NCBI GenBank assembly: GCA_045652465.1
Contig: JAZRUI010000015.1
Span: forward strand, 186,001 to 250,000
Source: SIG589 sp045652465
GTDB taxonomy: Bacteria; Bacillota; Clostridia; Oscillospirales; Acutalibacteraceae
Reading direction: 5' to 3'
DNA: 64,000 nt
The translations under genes were made by a program, and so were the position numbers. Below, one piece after another: positions 1 to 8,567 of the stretch. Every line of letters starts with the position of its first letter. Position 1 is the stretch's first letter. Under the pieces are notes generated by a model. That model worked only from the letters and a program-made list of their open reading frames with translations, was not told where the DNA came from and did no database searches.

Positions 1-610
1 TGCCGAATCCGCGGAAAGCGGCTAAAACGGCAATATTGGTAACATATCCTTCGCCCAAAACGGCATCAAGCCCCGCATAGCCCAAAACGCGGCCATCGGC
101 ATTTGCGGTCCAAAAGAGCATTCCGCCATCCAGCGATTCTTTTAGCGCATTTTCCGACCAGGGCGAGGAAAAACATTGGCGCTCAATATCCGCAACGGCG
201 GGGATATCCTCCGCCTTCATAGGCTCAATGGAAACCTCCCTGCCGAGGGCGAGCATTATCTCGTTTCGACATATTTTATAGCGTTCAATATCGCCGCCAT
301 ACGGGTCGCTGACATTCAAAACGGTTATTTTATCATTAGCAATTCCAACCGATAAAAGTGCCGCTTTATGCGAATCGGTCATAACGAAAAAACGGTCACA
401 TTCGAGGTCGGCGCGCTCTATTTGTCGCGAAGAGCCCGAAAGGATGATTCCTAAATCCTCCAAAACCGCAGCGCTTTTCTCGCTATAGGGGCTGCCATCG
501 GCAAAAAGTCCCGCGCTCGAAACCGAGTGGCTCGGAAAAAGTTTTTGATAAAGCGCGGCAGCCATGGGACTGCGGCAGGTGTTACCCGTGCAAACAAATA
601 AAACCTTCAT
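1..610 (-). CDS. Low-molecular-weight protein-tyrosine phosphatase fused to RimI-type acetyltransferase (3' end outside window)
   Basis: My reverse translation gives 203 codons running off the left edge. Residues 1-125 look like a low-molecular-weight tyrosine phosphatase: the N-terminal P-loop CTGNTCRS (C-x5-R) supplies the nucleophile, and SDPYGG near residue 102 supplies the general acid Asp. From about residue 128 the frame continues without a stop into a GNAT domain with RimI signatures (MKAEDIPAVADIE, CFSSPW, then NIAVLAAFRGFG, the start of the acetyl-CoA loop). RimI acetylates the N-terminal Ala of ribosomal protein S18. The ATG overlaps the polA stop by one base (TAATG) behind AAAGGA, so it is probably coupled to polA. 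The phosphatase may serve protein or YwlE-like phosphoarginine substrates; that is not resolved. The C-terminal end of the GNAT domain is not visible. Confidence 0.85.
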   Translation of the reverse strand, partial: MKVLFVCTGNTCRSPMAAALYQKLFPSHSVSSAGLFADGSPYSEKSAAVLEDLGIILSGSSRQIERADLECDRFFVMTDSHKAALLSVGIANDKITVLNVSDPYGGDIERYKICRNEIMLALGREVSIEPMKAEDIPAVADIERQCFSSPWSENALKESLDGGMLFWTANADGRVLGYAGLDAVLGEGYVTNIAVLAAFRGFG

Positions 611-3141
611 TATCCTTTAGCCTCAAACCAGGTTTCGCCAATAGCGGCATCAACCAAGAGGGGAACAGCCATCTTGGCAGCGCCCTCCATTTCTTCCTTT
701 AAAATCTCGCAAACCTTGTTTGCAATATCGGCGCGAGCCTCAACAATCAGTTCATCGTGAACCTGCAAAATAAGCCTTGCATCAAGCTTTTCAGCCTTTA
801 GGCGGCTATAAACCTTAATCATCGCAATCTTGATAATATCCGCCGCGGTGCCTTGGATGGGCATATTTCTTGCAACGCGCTCGCCGAAGGCACGGAGCAT
901 TCCGTTGGATGCCGAAAGCTCGGGAATATATCTTCTTCTGCCGAATTCGGTCGTAACGAAACCGTCGCGCTTGGCGTTCTCAATGGTCGTTTGCATATAA
1001 GCATCAATTTGCGGATAGGTCTTGAGATAATTCTTAATATAACTGTCGGCCTCCGCTCGAGTAACGCCAATATCCTTTGCGAGTGAAAAGGCACCAATAC
1101 CGTAAACAATGCCGAAATTAACCGCCTTTGCGCGTGAGCGCATAACGGGGGTAACCATATCGATGGGCATCGAGAAAACCTCGCTTGCGGTCAGCGTGTG
1201 AATATCGGTATCGCCCAAGAAGGCGTTTATCATATTAGTGTCGTTAGCCATATGCGCGAGAACGCGAAGCTCGATTTGCGAATAGTCGGCATCGCATAAA
1301 ACATAGCCTTCTCTTGCTTGGAAGAAGCGGCGCAGCTTGCGACCCTCCTCGGTTCGAACGGGAATGTTTTGCAGGTTAGGCTCGAGCGAGCTTATGCGAC
1401 CCGTTCTCGTTTCGGTTTGGTTAAAGGTTGTGCGGATTCTTCCGTCCGCCTCAACAACCTTAAGAAGACCCTCGCAATAGGTGGATTTCAGCTTTGCCAG
1501 CTGGCGGTATTCGAGCAAAAGCGAAACCGCAGGATGGGCATAGCGAAGCGATTCGAGAACCTCCGCGTTGGTTGAATAACCGCTCTTGGTCTTCTTCCTA
1601 ACGGGTAGTCCCAAATCCTCGAAAAGGGCAACGCCCAGCTGTTTGGGCGAGTTAAGATTAAATTCATATCCAACAAGGGAATAAATATCGCCTTCGATTT
1701 GCTCGATGCGCGATGAAAGCTCGTTTCCGTAAATCTCGAGGCCCTCGCTGTCAACCGCGATGCCCGCCGATTCCATATCCGCAAGCACCACTGCCAACGG
1801 AATCTCAATGTCATAAAGAAGCTTATCCTGCCCGTTTTCTAAAAGCAGTTTTTCGAGCGTATCGCAAACCGAGGAATGCAGCGCGCAAAGGCGCAAATTC
1901 TCATCCTCGCATTCCATTTTCGGGTATGGCGCGGAGTATTCCTGCGCCAAACGCTCAATATCATAGCTCGATGCCGAGGGGCTCAAAAGATAACCCGCAA
2001 GCAGGCAGTCAAAGGCAATGGAATTAACAGTAATGCCGTTATCGGCACATTTTTTATAAAAATTCTTGCAGTCGAAAATTCGTTTTTTAATGTTTTGGTT
2101 GCCGAGCAAAGCTGCAATCGCCGAGAGCTCCGCCTTGGTGCAGCAGCCTGCGCTCGAAAGGCAAACAAATTCGCCGCAATCTAAAATATCGAGTTTGTCA
2201 TTAACCGTGAAATCATTAAAAGCAACAACGCCAAAGCATTCACCCTCGCATTCCTCATCGGCAACCGCGATAGGGGAAAGGTTAAGGCGCTCCATTATTT
2301 TATAAAGCTCAAGTCCTGTTAAAAACGCGAGAAGACCCTTGTCGTCGCGTTTTGTGGGGGCATAAGAATTAATATCACTATTTATGGGAGCCTCGAGATT
2401 TATGGTGCCGAGTGCGCGGCTGAGATAGGCGCTCTCCTTGCCTGCGCGCAGCTTTTCGCGAACGCCCTCTTTAATCTCAAGCTCATCCAAATGCTCATAA
2501 ATATAATCAATGCTGCCGTAAGCACTAATAAGCGCGCTCGCGGTTTTTTCGCCAATGCCCGCAACTCCGGGGATGTTATCCGAGCTGTCGCCCATAAGCG
2601 CCTTGAGCTCAATCATTCCCTTGGGGGTAACGCCGTATTTCGCGAGAATGGCGGCATCATCATAGCAGGTGATTTCAGGCTTGCCCGCCTTGGTGGCGGA
2701 AAGCAAAACTCGGGTCGATTCGCTGACAAGCTGAAGCGAGTCGCGGTCGCCCGTTGCGATGATGCATTCGTTTCCGCTTTTTTTGCACATTTCCGAGAGT
2801 GTGCCCAAAATATCATCGGCTTCATAGCCCTCGCATTCAACCGAGGCAAAGCCTAAAAGCGAAATCAGTTCTTTGCAAAGCGGAAGCTGGTCGCGAAGTT
2901 CATCGGGCATAGCGTGGCGACCCGCCTTATAAGCATCAAACATTTTGTGCCTGAAGGTGGGTTTTTTAATATCCCAAGCAACAACGATAGAATCGGGCTT
3001 TTGCTCCTCGATGAGGTGCAGGAGGATATTCGTGAATCCGTAAACGGCATTAGTAAACCTGCCATCCTTTGTGGATAGCAATTTTATACCGTAAAACGCG
3101 CGGTTTATTACGCTGTTTCCGTCAATAGCCAGCATTTTCAT
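610..3141 (-). CDS. polA: DNA polymerase I
   Basis: Family A polymerase of 843 residues, the usual size, for gap filling and Okazaki primer removal. The N-terminal 5'-3' exonuclease domain (about 1-290) starts with LAIDGNSVINRAFYG and has GDSSDNIPGVAGIGEKTA. The middle 3'-5' exonuclease-like domain (about 300-470) lacks a DxE motif, so proofreading is probably lost, as in Taq and Bacillus Pol I. The polymerase domain has motif A DADYSQIEL near 617, motif B with NFGIVYG near 676 and motif C QVHDE near 796. Several in-frame starts lie close together (GTG, ATG, ATG at 3150, 3147, 3141); 3141 is preferred because AAAAGG lies 8-10 bases upstream. It shares one base with the downstream phosphatase-acetyltransferase gene. 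Confidence 0.97.
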   Translation of the reverse strand: MKMLAIDGNSVINRAFYGIKLLSTKDGRFTNAVYGFTNILLHLIEEQKPDSIVVAWDIKKPTFRHKMFDAYKAGRHAMPDELRDQLPLCKELISLLGFASVECEGYEADDILGTLSEMCKKSGNECIIATGDRDSLQLVSESTRVLLSATKAGKPEITCYDDAAILAKYGVTPKGMIELKALMGDSSDNIPGVAGIGEKTASALISAYGSIDYIYEHLDELEIKEGVREKLRAGKESAYLSRALGTINLEAPINSDINSYAPTKRDDKGLLAFLTGLELYKIMERLNLSPIAVADEECEGECFGVVAFNDFTVNDKLDILDCGEFVCLSSAGCCTKAELSAIAALLGNQNIKKRIFDCKNFYKKCADNGITVNSIAFDCLLAGYLLSPSASSYDIERLAQEYSAPYPKMECEDENLRLCALHSSVCDTLEKLLLENGQDKLLYDIEIPLAVVLADMESAGIAVDSEGLEIYGNELSSRIEQIEGDIYSLVGYEFNLNSPKQLGVALFEDLGLPVRKKTKSGYSTNAEVLESLRYAHPAVSLLLEYRQLAKLKSTYCEGLLKVVEADGRIRTTFNQTETRTGRISSLEPNLQNIPVRTEEGRKLRRFFQAREGYVLCDADYSQIELRVLAHMANDTNMINAFLGDTDIHTLTASEVFSMPIDMVTPVMRSRAKAVNFGIVYGIGAFSLAKDIGVTRAEADSYIKNYLKTYPQIDAYMQTTIENAKRDGFVTTEFGRRRYIPELSASNGMLRAFGERVARNMPIQGTAADIIKIAMIKVYSRLKAEKLDARLILQVHDELIVEARADIANKVCEILKEEMEGAAKMAVPLLVDAAIGETWFEAKG

Positions 3142-3158
3142 TTGCATCACCTTTTATT

Positions 3159-3187
3159 ATTATATCAAATATAAAGGCTTTTGTCAT
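3159..3187 (-). promoter_or_regulatory. polA promoter
   Basis: On the minus strand ATGACA (3187-3182), a 17-base spacer and TATAAT (3164-3159) form a near-consensus sigma-A promoter about 20 bases before the polA start. It is back to back with the dus promoter. Confidence 0.7.
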
Positions 3188-3193
3188 TATTTT

Positions 3194-3222
3194 TTGAAAA
3201 AGATAAAAATATATGTTATACT
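3194..3222 (+). promoter_or_regulatory. dus promoter
   Basis: TTGAAA (3194-3199), a 17-base spacer and TATACT (3217-3222). The predicted transcript start is near 3229, only about 9 bases before the dus ATG, so the mRNA leader would be very short. Confidence 0.7.
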
Positions 3223-3237
3223 ATGCTTGGTGATATA

Positions 3238-4209
3238 ATGAACATAGGTAATTTAAAGTTTGAAGGCTATGCCGCATTAGCGCCGATGGCGGGAGTTGCC
3301 GACCGTGCGATGCGCGAATTATGCCGCGAGTTTGGCGCCGCCTATACCGTTAGCGAGCTCATCAGCTCCAAGGGTATCAGCATGGGCGACCGTAAATCTA
3401 AAACGCTGATGTCGGTTCATGATGCCGAGCGTCCCATAGCGGTTCAGCTTTTTGGTAACGACCCCAAAATAATGGCGGAGGCGGCCAAAAGAGCAGCCGA
3501 GGGAAACCCCGATTTCTTGGATATAAATATGGGTTGCCCCGCTCCCAAGGTTGCGGGCAACGGAGGCGGAAGCGCCCTGCTTAAAAACCCCGTTTTAGCG
3601 GGCGAGATAGTAAAGGCGGTTGTCGATGCGGTTGAACTCCCCGTAACGGTTAAAATCCGCTCGGGCTGGGATGAAAATTCCATAAATGCCGTTGAGGTTG
3701 CCAAACGCTGCGAGGATGGCGGAGCGGCGGCAATAGCGGTTCACGGAAGAACCCGCGCGCAAATGTATGCTCCTCCCGTTAACCTCGATATAATCAAGGC
3801 GGTTAAGGATAGCGTTTCGGTTCCCGTTATAGGCAACGGCGATATCGAGACCCCTGCCGATGCCGCTAAAATGCTTGAATATACAGGCTGCGACTTTTTA
3901 ATGGTCGGTCGCGCGGCGATGGGTGCTCCTTGGATTTTCTCGCAAATCAATGCGTATTTAGGCAGCGAAACGGTCTTGCCCGAGCCGCCACTTAGTTATC
4001 GACTCTCGGTAATGCTCCGTCAGGTTGAAATGATGATGCAATATAAGGATGAGAGAACCGCGCTTTTAGAATCAAGAAAGCACGCCGCTTGGTATCTAAA
4101 GGGAATAAAGGGCGCTGCCTCGCTTCGCAAAATGTGCGGCGAAATCAGCAGCATGGATGATCTCAAAAAAATATGCGAGATTGCCCTTAAAGCGCAGGAT
4201 AACACTTGA
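3238..4209 (+). CDS. dus: tRNA-dihydrouridine synthase (DusB type)
   Basis: FMN-dependent TIM-barrel enzyme of 323 residues that reduces uridines in tRNA D-loops. Family motifs are in order: LAPMAGVADRAMRELC at the N-terminus, MGCPAPKV with the catalytic Cys, KIRSGWD, VHGRTRAQMY, VIGNGDI and GRAAMGAPW for flavin binding. The ATG at 3238 is chosen because the enzyme family begins here (MNIGNLKFEG) and the in-frame extension upstream overlaps the promoter. The Shine-Dalgarno is weak (GGTGAT). Transcribed divergently from polA. Confidence 0.95.
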   Translation: MNIGNLKFEGYAALAPMAGVADRAMRELCREFGAAYTVSELISSKGISMGDRKSKTLMSVHDAERPIAVQLFGNDPKIMAEAAKRAAEGNPDFLDINMGCPAPKVAGNGGGSALLKNPVLAGEIVKAVVDAVELPVTVKIRSGWDENSINAVEVAKRCEDGGAAAIAVHGRTRAQMYAPPVNLDIIKAVKDSVSVPVIGNGDIETPADAAKMLEYTGCDFLMVGRAAMGAPWIFSQINAYLGSETVLPEPPLSYRLSVMLRQVEMMMQYKDERTALLESRKHAAWYLKGIKGAASLRKMCGEISSMDDLKKICEIALKAQDNT

Positions 4210-4234
4210 AGTTTGCCGCAATTTATGCTAAAAT
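4206..4234 (+). promoter_or_regulatory. yebC promoter
   Basis: TTGAAG (4206-4211), 17-base spacer, TAAAAT (4229-4234). The -35 box overlaps the dus stop codon, giving yebC its own start of transcription. Confidence 0.65.
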
Positions 4235-4269
4235 ACTAAATGCTTATTTATGATGAGAGGAAGAAAATT

Positions 4270-5001
4270 ATGTCCGGACATTCCAAATGGAATAACATAA
4301 AGCGTAAAAAAGAAAAAACCGATGCCGCAAAAGCAAAAATCTTCACCAAGGTTGGTAGAGAAATTGCGGTTATCGTAAAAATGGGCGGTCCTAATCCCGC
4401 CGAAAACAGCAAACTTAAGGATGCCATCGCAAAGGCAAAGGCTGCCAATGTTCCCAACGAGAACATCGAGCGTATTATCAAAAAAGCCGCCGGCGATAGC
4501 GAAGCCAACAACTATGAAGAACTCGTTTATGAGGGCTATGGCCCCTGCGGCGTTGCCGTTGTTGTTGAAACCTTAACCGATAATCGTAATCGAACTGCAG
4601 GCGAAATGCGCCACTATTTCGATAAATGCGGCGGTAACCTCGGTCAAACCGGTTCGGTAACATTTATGTTCAACCGCAAGGGCATCATCCTTATCGAGGG
4701 TGAGGGTCTTGAAGAGGATGCCGTTATGGAGGATGCTCTCGAGGCAGGTGCCGATGATTTCAACTTCGATGGCGATGTTTTCGAAATCAGCACCGAGGCA
4801 AACTCGCTGGGCGCAGTTCGTGATGCTCTCGAAGCAAAGGGTTATTCCTTCGTTTCCGCCGAGGTTGAATATGTTCCCTCAACAACAACCGCTATCGAGG
4901 ATGAAGCAGCAGTTGCCCAAATGGAAAAACTTATCGATATGCTCGAAGAAAACGATGATGTTCAGTCGGTTTGGCATAACTGGGAAATGCCCGAAGAATA
5001 A
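4270..5001 (+). CDS. yebC: YebC/PmpR-family protein (TACO1-like)
   Basis: Protein of 243 residues matching the whole YebC family: the signature start SGHSKWNNIKRKK, NVPNENIERIIKKA, YEGYGPCGVAVVVE and GSVTFMF. Members act as transcriptional regulators or as translation factors that relieve ribosome stalling; which role applies here cannot be told. The start at 4270 follows AGAGGAAG and gives the family N-terminus. It has its own promoter and is followed by a strong terminator, so it is a single-gene unit. Confidence 0.95.
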   Translation: MSGHSKWNNIKRKKEKTDAAKAKIFTKVGREIAVIVKMGGPNPAENSKLKDAIAKAKAANVPNENIERIIKKAAGDSEANNYEELVYEGYGPCGVAVVVETLTDNRNRTAGEMRHYFDKCGGNLGQTGSVTFMFNRKGIILIEGEGLEEDAVMEDALEAGADDFNFDGDVFEISTEANSLGAVRDALEAKGYSFVSAEVEYVPSTTTAIEDEAAVAQMEKLIDMLEENDDVQSVWHNWEMPEE

Positions 5002-5018
5002 AATTAATCCTAATTTTA

Positions 5019-5053
5019 AAAGCACAGTGCTTGTCACTGTGCTTTATTTTTTT
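5019..5053 (+). terminator. Intrinsic terminator after yebC
   Basis: An 11-base-pair stem (AAAGCACAGTG / CACTGTGCTTT) with a 5-base loop, followed by a T tract. Confidence 0.9.
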
Positions 5054-5083
5054 GTTCTAATTCCAACCTAGCCTTCATAATAT
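5054..5083 (+). promoter_or_regulatory. Possible sigma-E promoter of the spoIIIA operon
   Basis: CATAATAT at 5076-5083 resembles the sporulation sigma-E -10 box (CATACAAT). GTTCTAAT, 14 bases upstream, is a weak -35. No good sigma-A promoter is seen here. spoIIIA is a mother-cell sigma-E operon in known spore formers, so the match is plausible but not proven. Confidence 0.35.
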
Positions 5084-5106
5084 GTTAAAAAAGGAGGACA
5101 AGCAAA

Positions 5107-6021
5107 ATGCAGGAAGAGAACAAAAAAGCTGAACGCGTTAAGGGAGCGCTTTATCCGCTGCCCGAAGAACTCAAAAAACCGCTCTTGCTTATGAATGCGA
5201 ACTCGTTGGCGGCGGTGCAGGAGGTAAGGCTTCGCGCGGGCAAGCCACTGTCGCTGACCGTTGCGGGAGTGCCGATGTGGCTTGATGCTGCGGGCGGAAT
5301 TTCCTATTTTCCGAAATCGCCTATATATGTTAGCAGCGAGCAGGTTGAATCAACCTTTCTCAACCTTTGCAACCATTCGGTTTATAGCCATATAGAGGAG
5401 ATAAAGCAGGGGTTTATCATAATGAAAAACGGACATCGCGCAGGTCTTTGCGGAACTGCGATTCCCGAGGGAATGCGCGAGATTTCCTCAATCAATATCC
5501 GCATCGCGCAAGAAATTTTCGGCGCCGCCGATGCGCTGCTCGAAAGGGCGGAAAAGGGGCTTTTAATAGCGGGTCCTCCGGGCAGCGGCAAAACAACCGT
5601 GCTTCGTGATGCGGTGCGCCAGCTATCGTATAGGCGGCGCATAACGGTTGTTGACAGCCGCGGAGAAATAGCCGCGGTGCGCTCGGGAGTTCCCCAAAAT
5701 GATGTTGGCGAGAACACCGATGTTCTAACGGGAATCAACAAACGCGAGGGGATAGAGATGGCGGTTAGAACCATGTGTCCCCAAATCGTTGCGTTTGATG
5801 AAATCGGTGCGAGCGATGAGGTCGATGAGGTTATTCGCTCCCTCTCAAGCGGCGTCAGCGTTATAACAACCGCCCATGTAGGAACCCGCGAGGATTTGCT
5901 ATCGCGCGAGGTAACAAGCCGCCTGATAAAAAGCGGCGCAATAGGCGCGGTTGCGCTCTTATCCCGCGCAGGCGGCGGCATTAAATGCTTCGATATAAAG
6001 GATGGCGAGCTATGCGATTAA
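5107..6021 (+). CDS. spoIIIAA: Stage III sporulation protein AA (ATPase)
   Basis: Cytoplasmic AAA-type secretion-ATPase relative of 304 residues, full length. Walker A AGPPGSGKTT is near residue 155 and Walker B IVAFDEIG near 228. It powers the SpoIIIA-SpoIIQ channel ('feeding tube') linking mother cell and forespore. It starts behind AAGGAGG and is the first gene of an eight-gene operon in standard AA-AH order. Confidence 0.95.
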   Translation: MQEENKKAERVKGALYPLPEELKKPLLLMNANSLAAVQEVRLRAGKPLSLTVAGVPMWLDAAGGISYFPKSPIYVSSEQVESTFLNLCNHSVYSHIEEIKQGFIIMKNGHRAGLCGTAIPEGMREISSINIRIAQEIFGAADALLERAEKGLLIAGPPGSGKTTVLRDAVRQLSYRRRITVVDSRGEIAAVRSGVPQNDVGENTDVLTGINKREGIEMAVRTMCPQIVAFDEIGASDEVDEVIRSLSSGVSVITTAHVGTREDLLSREVTSRLIKSGAIGAVALLSRAGGGIKCFDIKDGELCD

Positions 6022-6449
6022 CGGGTGCGGTTTTAATATTTTTGGCATCATCAATGTGGGGTTTATATGCCGCGTTTTGCCTAAAAAACCGCCATAAAAA
6101 GTTAGAAGAGGCGCGGAGATTCATAGCATCCCTTTGCGAGGAAATAAGGCTAACCCGCGCCGAGCTGCCCGATGCGCTCAAGCGAGTCAGCGCAGGCGGG
6201 GTTTATCTAAAAAACGGCGCATGGCAGGGGCTTGAGGGGCTAAACACAAGCGACCTTTTGCTGCTGGATTCCTTTTTAGTATCGCTGGGAAAAACCGACC
6301 TTGAGGGTCAGCTGAATAACGCCCGCCTGCATATAGGCGCGCTTGATGAGCGAATAGCCGAGGCAAAAGAAGAAAAAAGAAGACTGTCGCGCCTTTATGT
6401 TTCGCTCGGCATTTTGGGCGGACTTTTCGCGGCGGTTTTGGTTATATAG
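6012..6449 (+). CDS. spoIIIAB: Stage III sporulation protein AB
   Basis: 145-residue protein with an N-terminal membrane segment (LTGAVLIFLASSMWGLYAAF), a cytoplasmic helical domain and a C-terminal hydrophobic segment (ILGGLFAAVLVI). Its layout is like type II secretion GspF relatives, as in known SpoIIIAB. The ATG at 6012 overlaps the end of spoIIIAA by 10 bases and follows AAAGG, implying coupling. Confidence 0.88.
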   Translation: MRLTGAVLIFLASSMWGLYAAFCLKNRHKKLEEARRFIASLCEEIRLTRAELPDALKRVSAGGVYLKNGAWQGLEGLNTSDLLLLDSFLVSLGKTDLEGQLNNARLHIGALDERIAEAKEEKRRLSRLYVSLGILGGLFAAVLVI

Positions 6450-6457
6450 GTGATTAA

Positions 6458-6652
6458 ATGGATGTAGATTTCATATTCAAGGTTGCGGCAATCGGAATAA
6501 TCGTCGCCGTGCTTAATCAGCTTCTCGTGCGCTCGGGGCGCGAGGACCAAGCGATGTTAACTTCGCTTGCAGGACTTGTTGTGGTGCTTTTAATGCTTAT
6601 AAAGGTCATAGGCGAGCTTTTCAGCACCATAAAATCGGTGTTCGGACTATAG
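6458..6652 (+). CDS. spoIIIAC: Stage III sporulation protein AC
   Basis: 64-residue membrane protein with two predicted helices (IFKVAAIGIIVAVLNQLL and LAGLVVVLLMLIKVIG), the typical size and layout of SpoIIIAC. The mid-protein segment SGREDQA sits between the helices. RBS AGGTGAT precedes it by 4 bases. Confidence 0.9.
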   Translation: MDVDFIFKVAAIGIIVAVLNQLLVRSGREDQAMLTSLAGLVVVLLMLIKVIGELFSTIKSVFGL

Positions 6653-6653
6653 C

Positions 6654-7046
6654 ATGAACGCGATGGGACTCTTGGCGCTTTGCTTGATAGGCAGCGCGCT
6701 TTGTGTTTTGCTGTCGGGCTATAAACCCGAGTATAGCCTGGCGATTGCGGTGCTTATAGGGGTTTTCATATTCGGCGAAATAATAAAAAACATCGCGCCC
6801 GCCTTTGAGAAAATCGAAGAGCTCTTGGCGGCAACAAATTTAAATTCAGGATATTTTAAAATTGCGCTAAAATCGCTCGGCGTTTGCTATATTAGCTCCT
6901 TTGCCGCTGATATTTGCCGCGATTTCGGGCAAACCTCCTTGGCGGGCAAGGCGCTTTTGGTTGGGAAATGCACGGTCTTTTTGCTTTGCCTTCCGCTTCT
7001 CACCGCCGTAACCGAGGTGGCGCTTTCGTTTATAGGAGAGGTATGA
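6654..7046 (+). CDS. spoIIIAD: Stage III sporulation protein AD
   Basis: 130-residue polytopic membrane protein, homologous in layout to SpoIIIAC but longer. The hydrophobic N-terminus (LLALCLIGSALCVLLSG) is followed by further helices and a C-terminal segment. It begins one base after the spoIIIAC stop and its stop overlaps the spoIIIAE start (ATGA). Confidence 0.9.
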   Translation: MNAMGLLALCLIGSALCVLLSGYKPEYSLAIAVLIGVFIFGEIIKNIAPAFEKIEELLAATNLNSGYFKIALKSLGVCYISSFAADICRDFGQTSLAGKALLVGKCTVFLLCLPLLTAVTEVALSFIGEV

Positions 7047-8143
7047 AAAAAATAACCGTTATATTTTTTCTTTGTCTTTTGTTTTCCTTCCCGGTGTGTG
7101 CCGATACATATAAAGACCAGTTGTATTTGAGCGGCGCGGAGAATCTTGATAGCGCGCTGCCAAACGAAGCCGCCCAAGCGCTCGATGAACTCGGCATATC
7201 ATTAGAGGATTCGGGCTGGATAAACAAGCTGACAACCAAAAATGTTTTTTCGCTCATTAAAGATTTTTTGATATCGGGCGGCAGGGCGCCGCTCGGGTCG
7301 GGACTTGCTGTTGTTTGTCTTATTATCCTGATAGCCGCCTTTAAGTTTTTCTCGGATGAGAAGGATAAAAGTCCCGTTGCCGATTATGTCGCGACGCTAT
7401 CGGTGTCGCTAACGGCGCTGATTCCCGTCTATTCGGCGATAACCGCGGCGGCAGGGGCAATAAAGAGCGGCGCCCAGTTTATGCTCTCCTTCGTGCCGGT
7501 TTACGGCGCCGTCCTGCTCGCATCGGGCAAACCGCTGACGGGGGCATCCTCGGGTGCGGTGCTGTTGGCGGCGGGGGAGGGCGTAATGGCGCTCTCCTCA
7601 TTTGTTATAACCCCGCTTGTAGGCTCATATCTTGCCGTTTGCATAACAGGCTCGGTTTCGCCGCTGCTTAAAACCTCGCGGCTTGCCGACCTGCTTAAAA
7701 AAACCGCGAGCTGGGCGCTCGGGTTTATAATGACGGTTTATGTCGGCATTCTCTCCTTGCAAACCGTTGTTAATTCGGCGGCGGATAATATGGCGGCAAG
7801 AACAGGGCGATTTTTAATAGGAAGCTTCGTGCCGCTTGTGGGAGGTGCCTTGAGCGAGGCGCTGGGAACGCTGCAGTCGAGCGTTTCTCTCCTTCGTTCA
7901 TCTATCGGGATTTATGGAATTGTTGCGCTTATCGCGATTTTGCTCCCCGTGGTTTTGGAGCTGCTTGTTTGGAGGGCGGTTTTGTTGCTTTCGGGTTCGG
8001 TTGCCGATATTTTCGGCTGCGACTCGATAGGCGGACTCTTGAAATCCGCCGATGCCGCGGTTGGATTTTTAATAAGCCTTTTGCTTATTTGCTCCTTCGC
8101 CTTCATAATCTCGCTTTCGGTTTTATCAATTATAGGAGGTTAA
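7043..8143 (+). CDS. spoIIIAE: Stage III sporulation protein AE
   Basis: 366 residues: a signal peptide (MKKITVIFFLCLLFSFPVCA), a short extracytoplasmic domain and about six to eight hydrophobic segments, the layout of SpoIIIAE, a membrane component of the mother cell-forespore channel. The start at 7043 is set by GGAGAGG six to eight bases upstream and by the signal peptide. It overlaps spoIIIAD by four bases. Confidence 0.93.
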   Translation: MKKITVIFFLCLLFSFPVCADTYKDQLYLSGAENLDSALPNEAAQALDELGISLEDSGWINKLTTKNVFSLIKDFLISGGRAPLGSGLAVVCLIILIAAFKFFSDEKDKSPVADYVATLSVSLTALIPVYSAITAAAGAIKSGAQFMLSFVPVYGAVLLASGKPLTGASSGAVLLAAGEGVMALSSFVITPLVGSYLAVCITGSVSPLLKTSRLADLLKKTASWALGFIMTVYVGILSLQTVVNSAADNMAARTGRFLIGSFVPLVGGALSEALGTLQSSVSLLRSSIGIYGIVALIAILLPVVLELLVWRAVLLLSGSVADIFGCDSIGGLLKSADAAVGFLISLLLICSFAFIISLSVLSIIGG

Positions 8144-8144
8144 A

Positions 8145-8567
8145 ATGGAAACAATAAGGCAAATAGCTGCGGGAGTTTCGGTTTCGGCGGTGATAATAGG
8201 CGCGTTTTTTGTTTTGTGCCCAAACGAGAGGAGCATAAAACAAATTCGTTTTGTCGCGGGGCTTTTGATGCTCCTCGCGGTTGTAACGCCGTTTGCGGGC
8301 GCCTCCTTTAGCCTCCCCGAAATCCAAAACGAAATCGCATTCAGCGCCGAGGCGGAGGCTATGCTTAAAAATCAAGCGGAATATTTGGCAGGCAGCGTTT
8401 TAAAAAGCGAATCGGTTGATTTTTCCGAAATAGATGCGCTTATGGATATTTCGCCCGATGGCAACATATTTATTTATAGACTATGTATCTATGGAGTTAG
8501 CGAAAAGGACAAAGCAAACCGCATCTTGAAAGAAAATTTTCCCGAGTGCGAGGTAGTTTTAGAATGA
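8145..8567 (+). CDS. spoIIIAF: Stage III sporulation protein AF
   Basis: 140 residues with two N-terminal membrane helices (AAGVSVSAVIIGAFFVLC and FVAGLLMLLAVVTPFAG), then a soluble C-terminal domain with a YscJ/FliF-like ring fold expected in the family. Strong AGGAGG RBS. The stop overlaps the spoIIIAG start. Confidence 0.88.
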   Translation: METIRQIAAGVSVSAVIIGAFFVLCPNERSIKQIRFVAGLLMLLAVVTPFAGASFSLPEIQNEIAFSAEAEAMLKNQAEYLAGSVLKSESVDFSEIDALMDISPDGNIFIYRLCIYGVSEKDKANRILKENFPECEVVLE

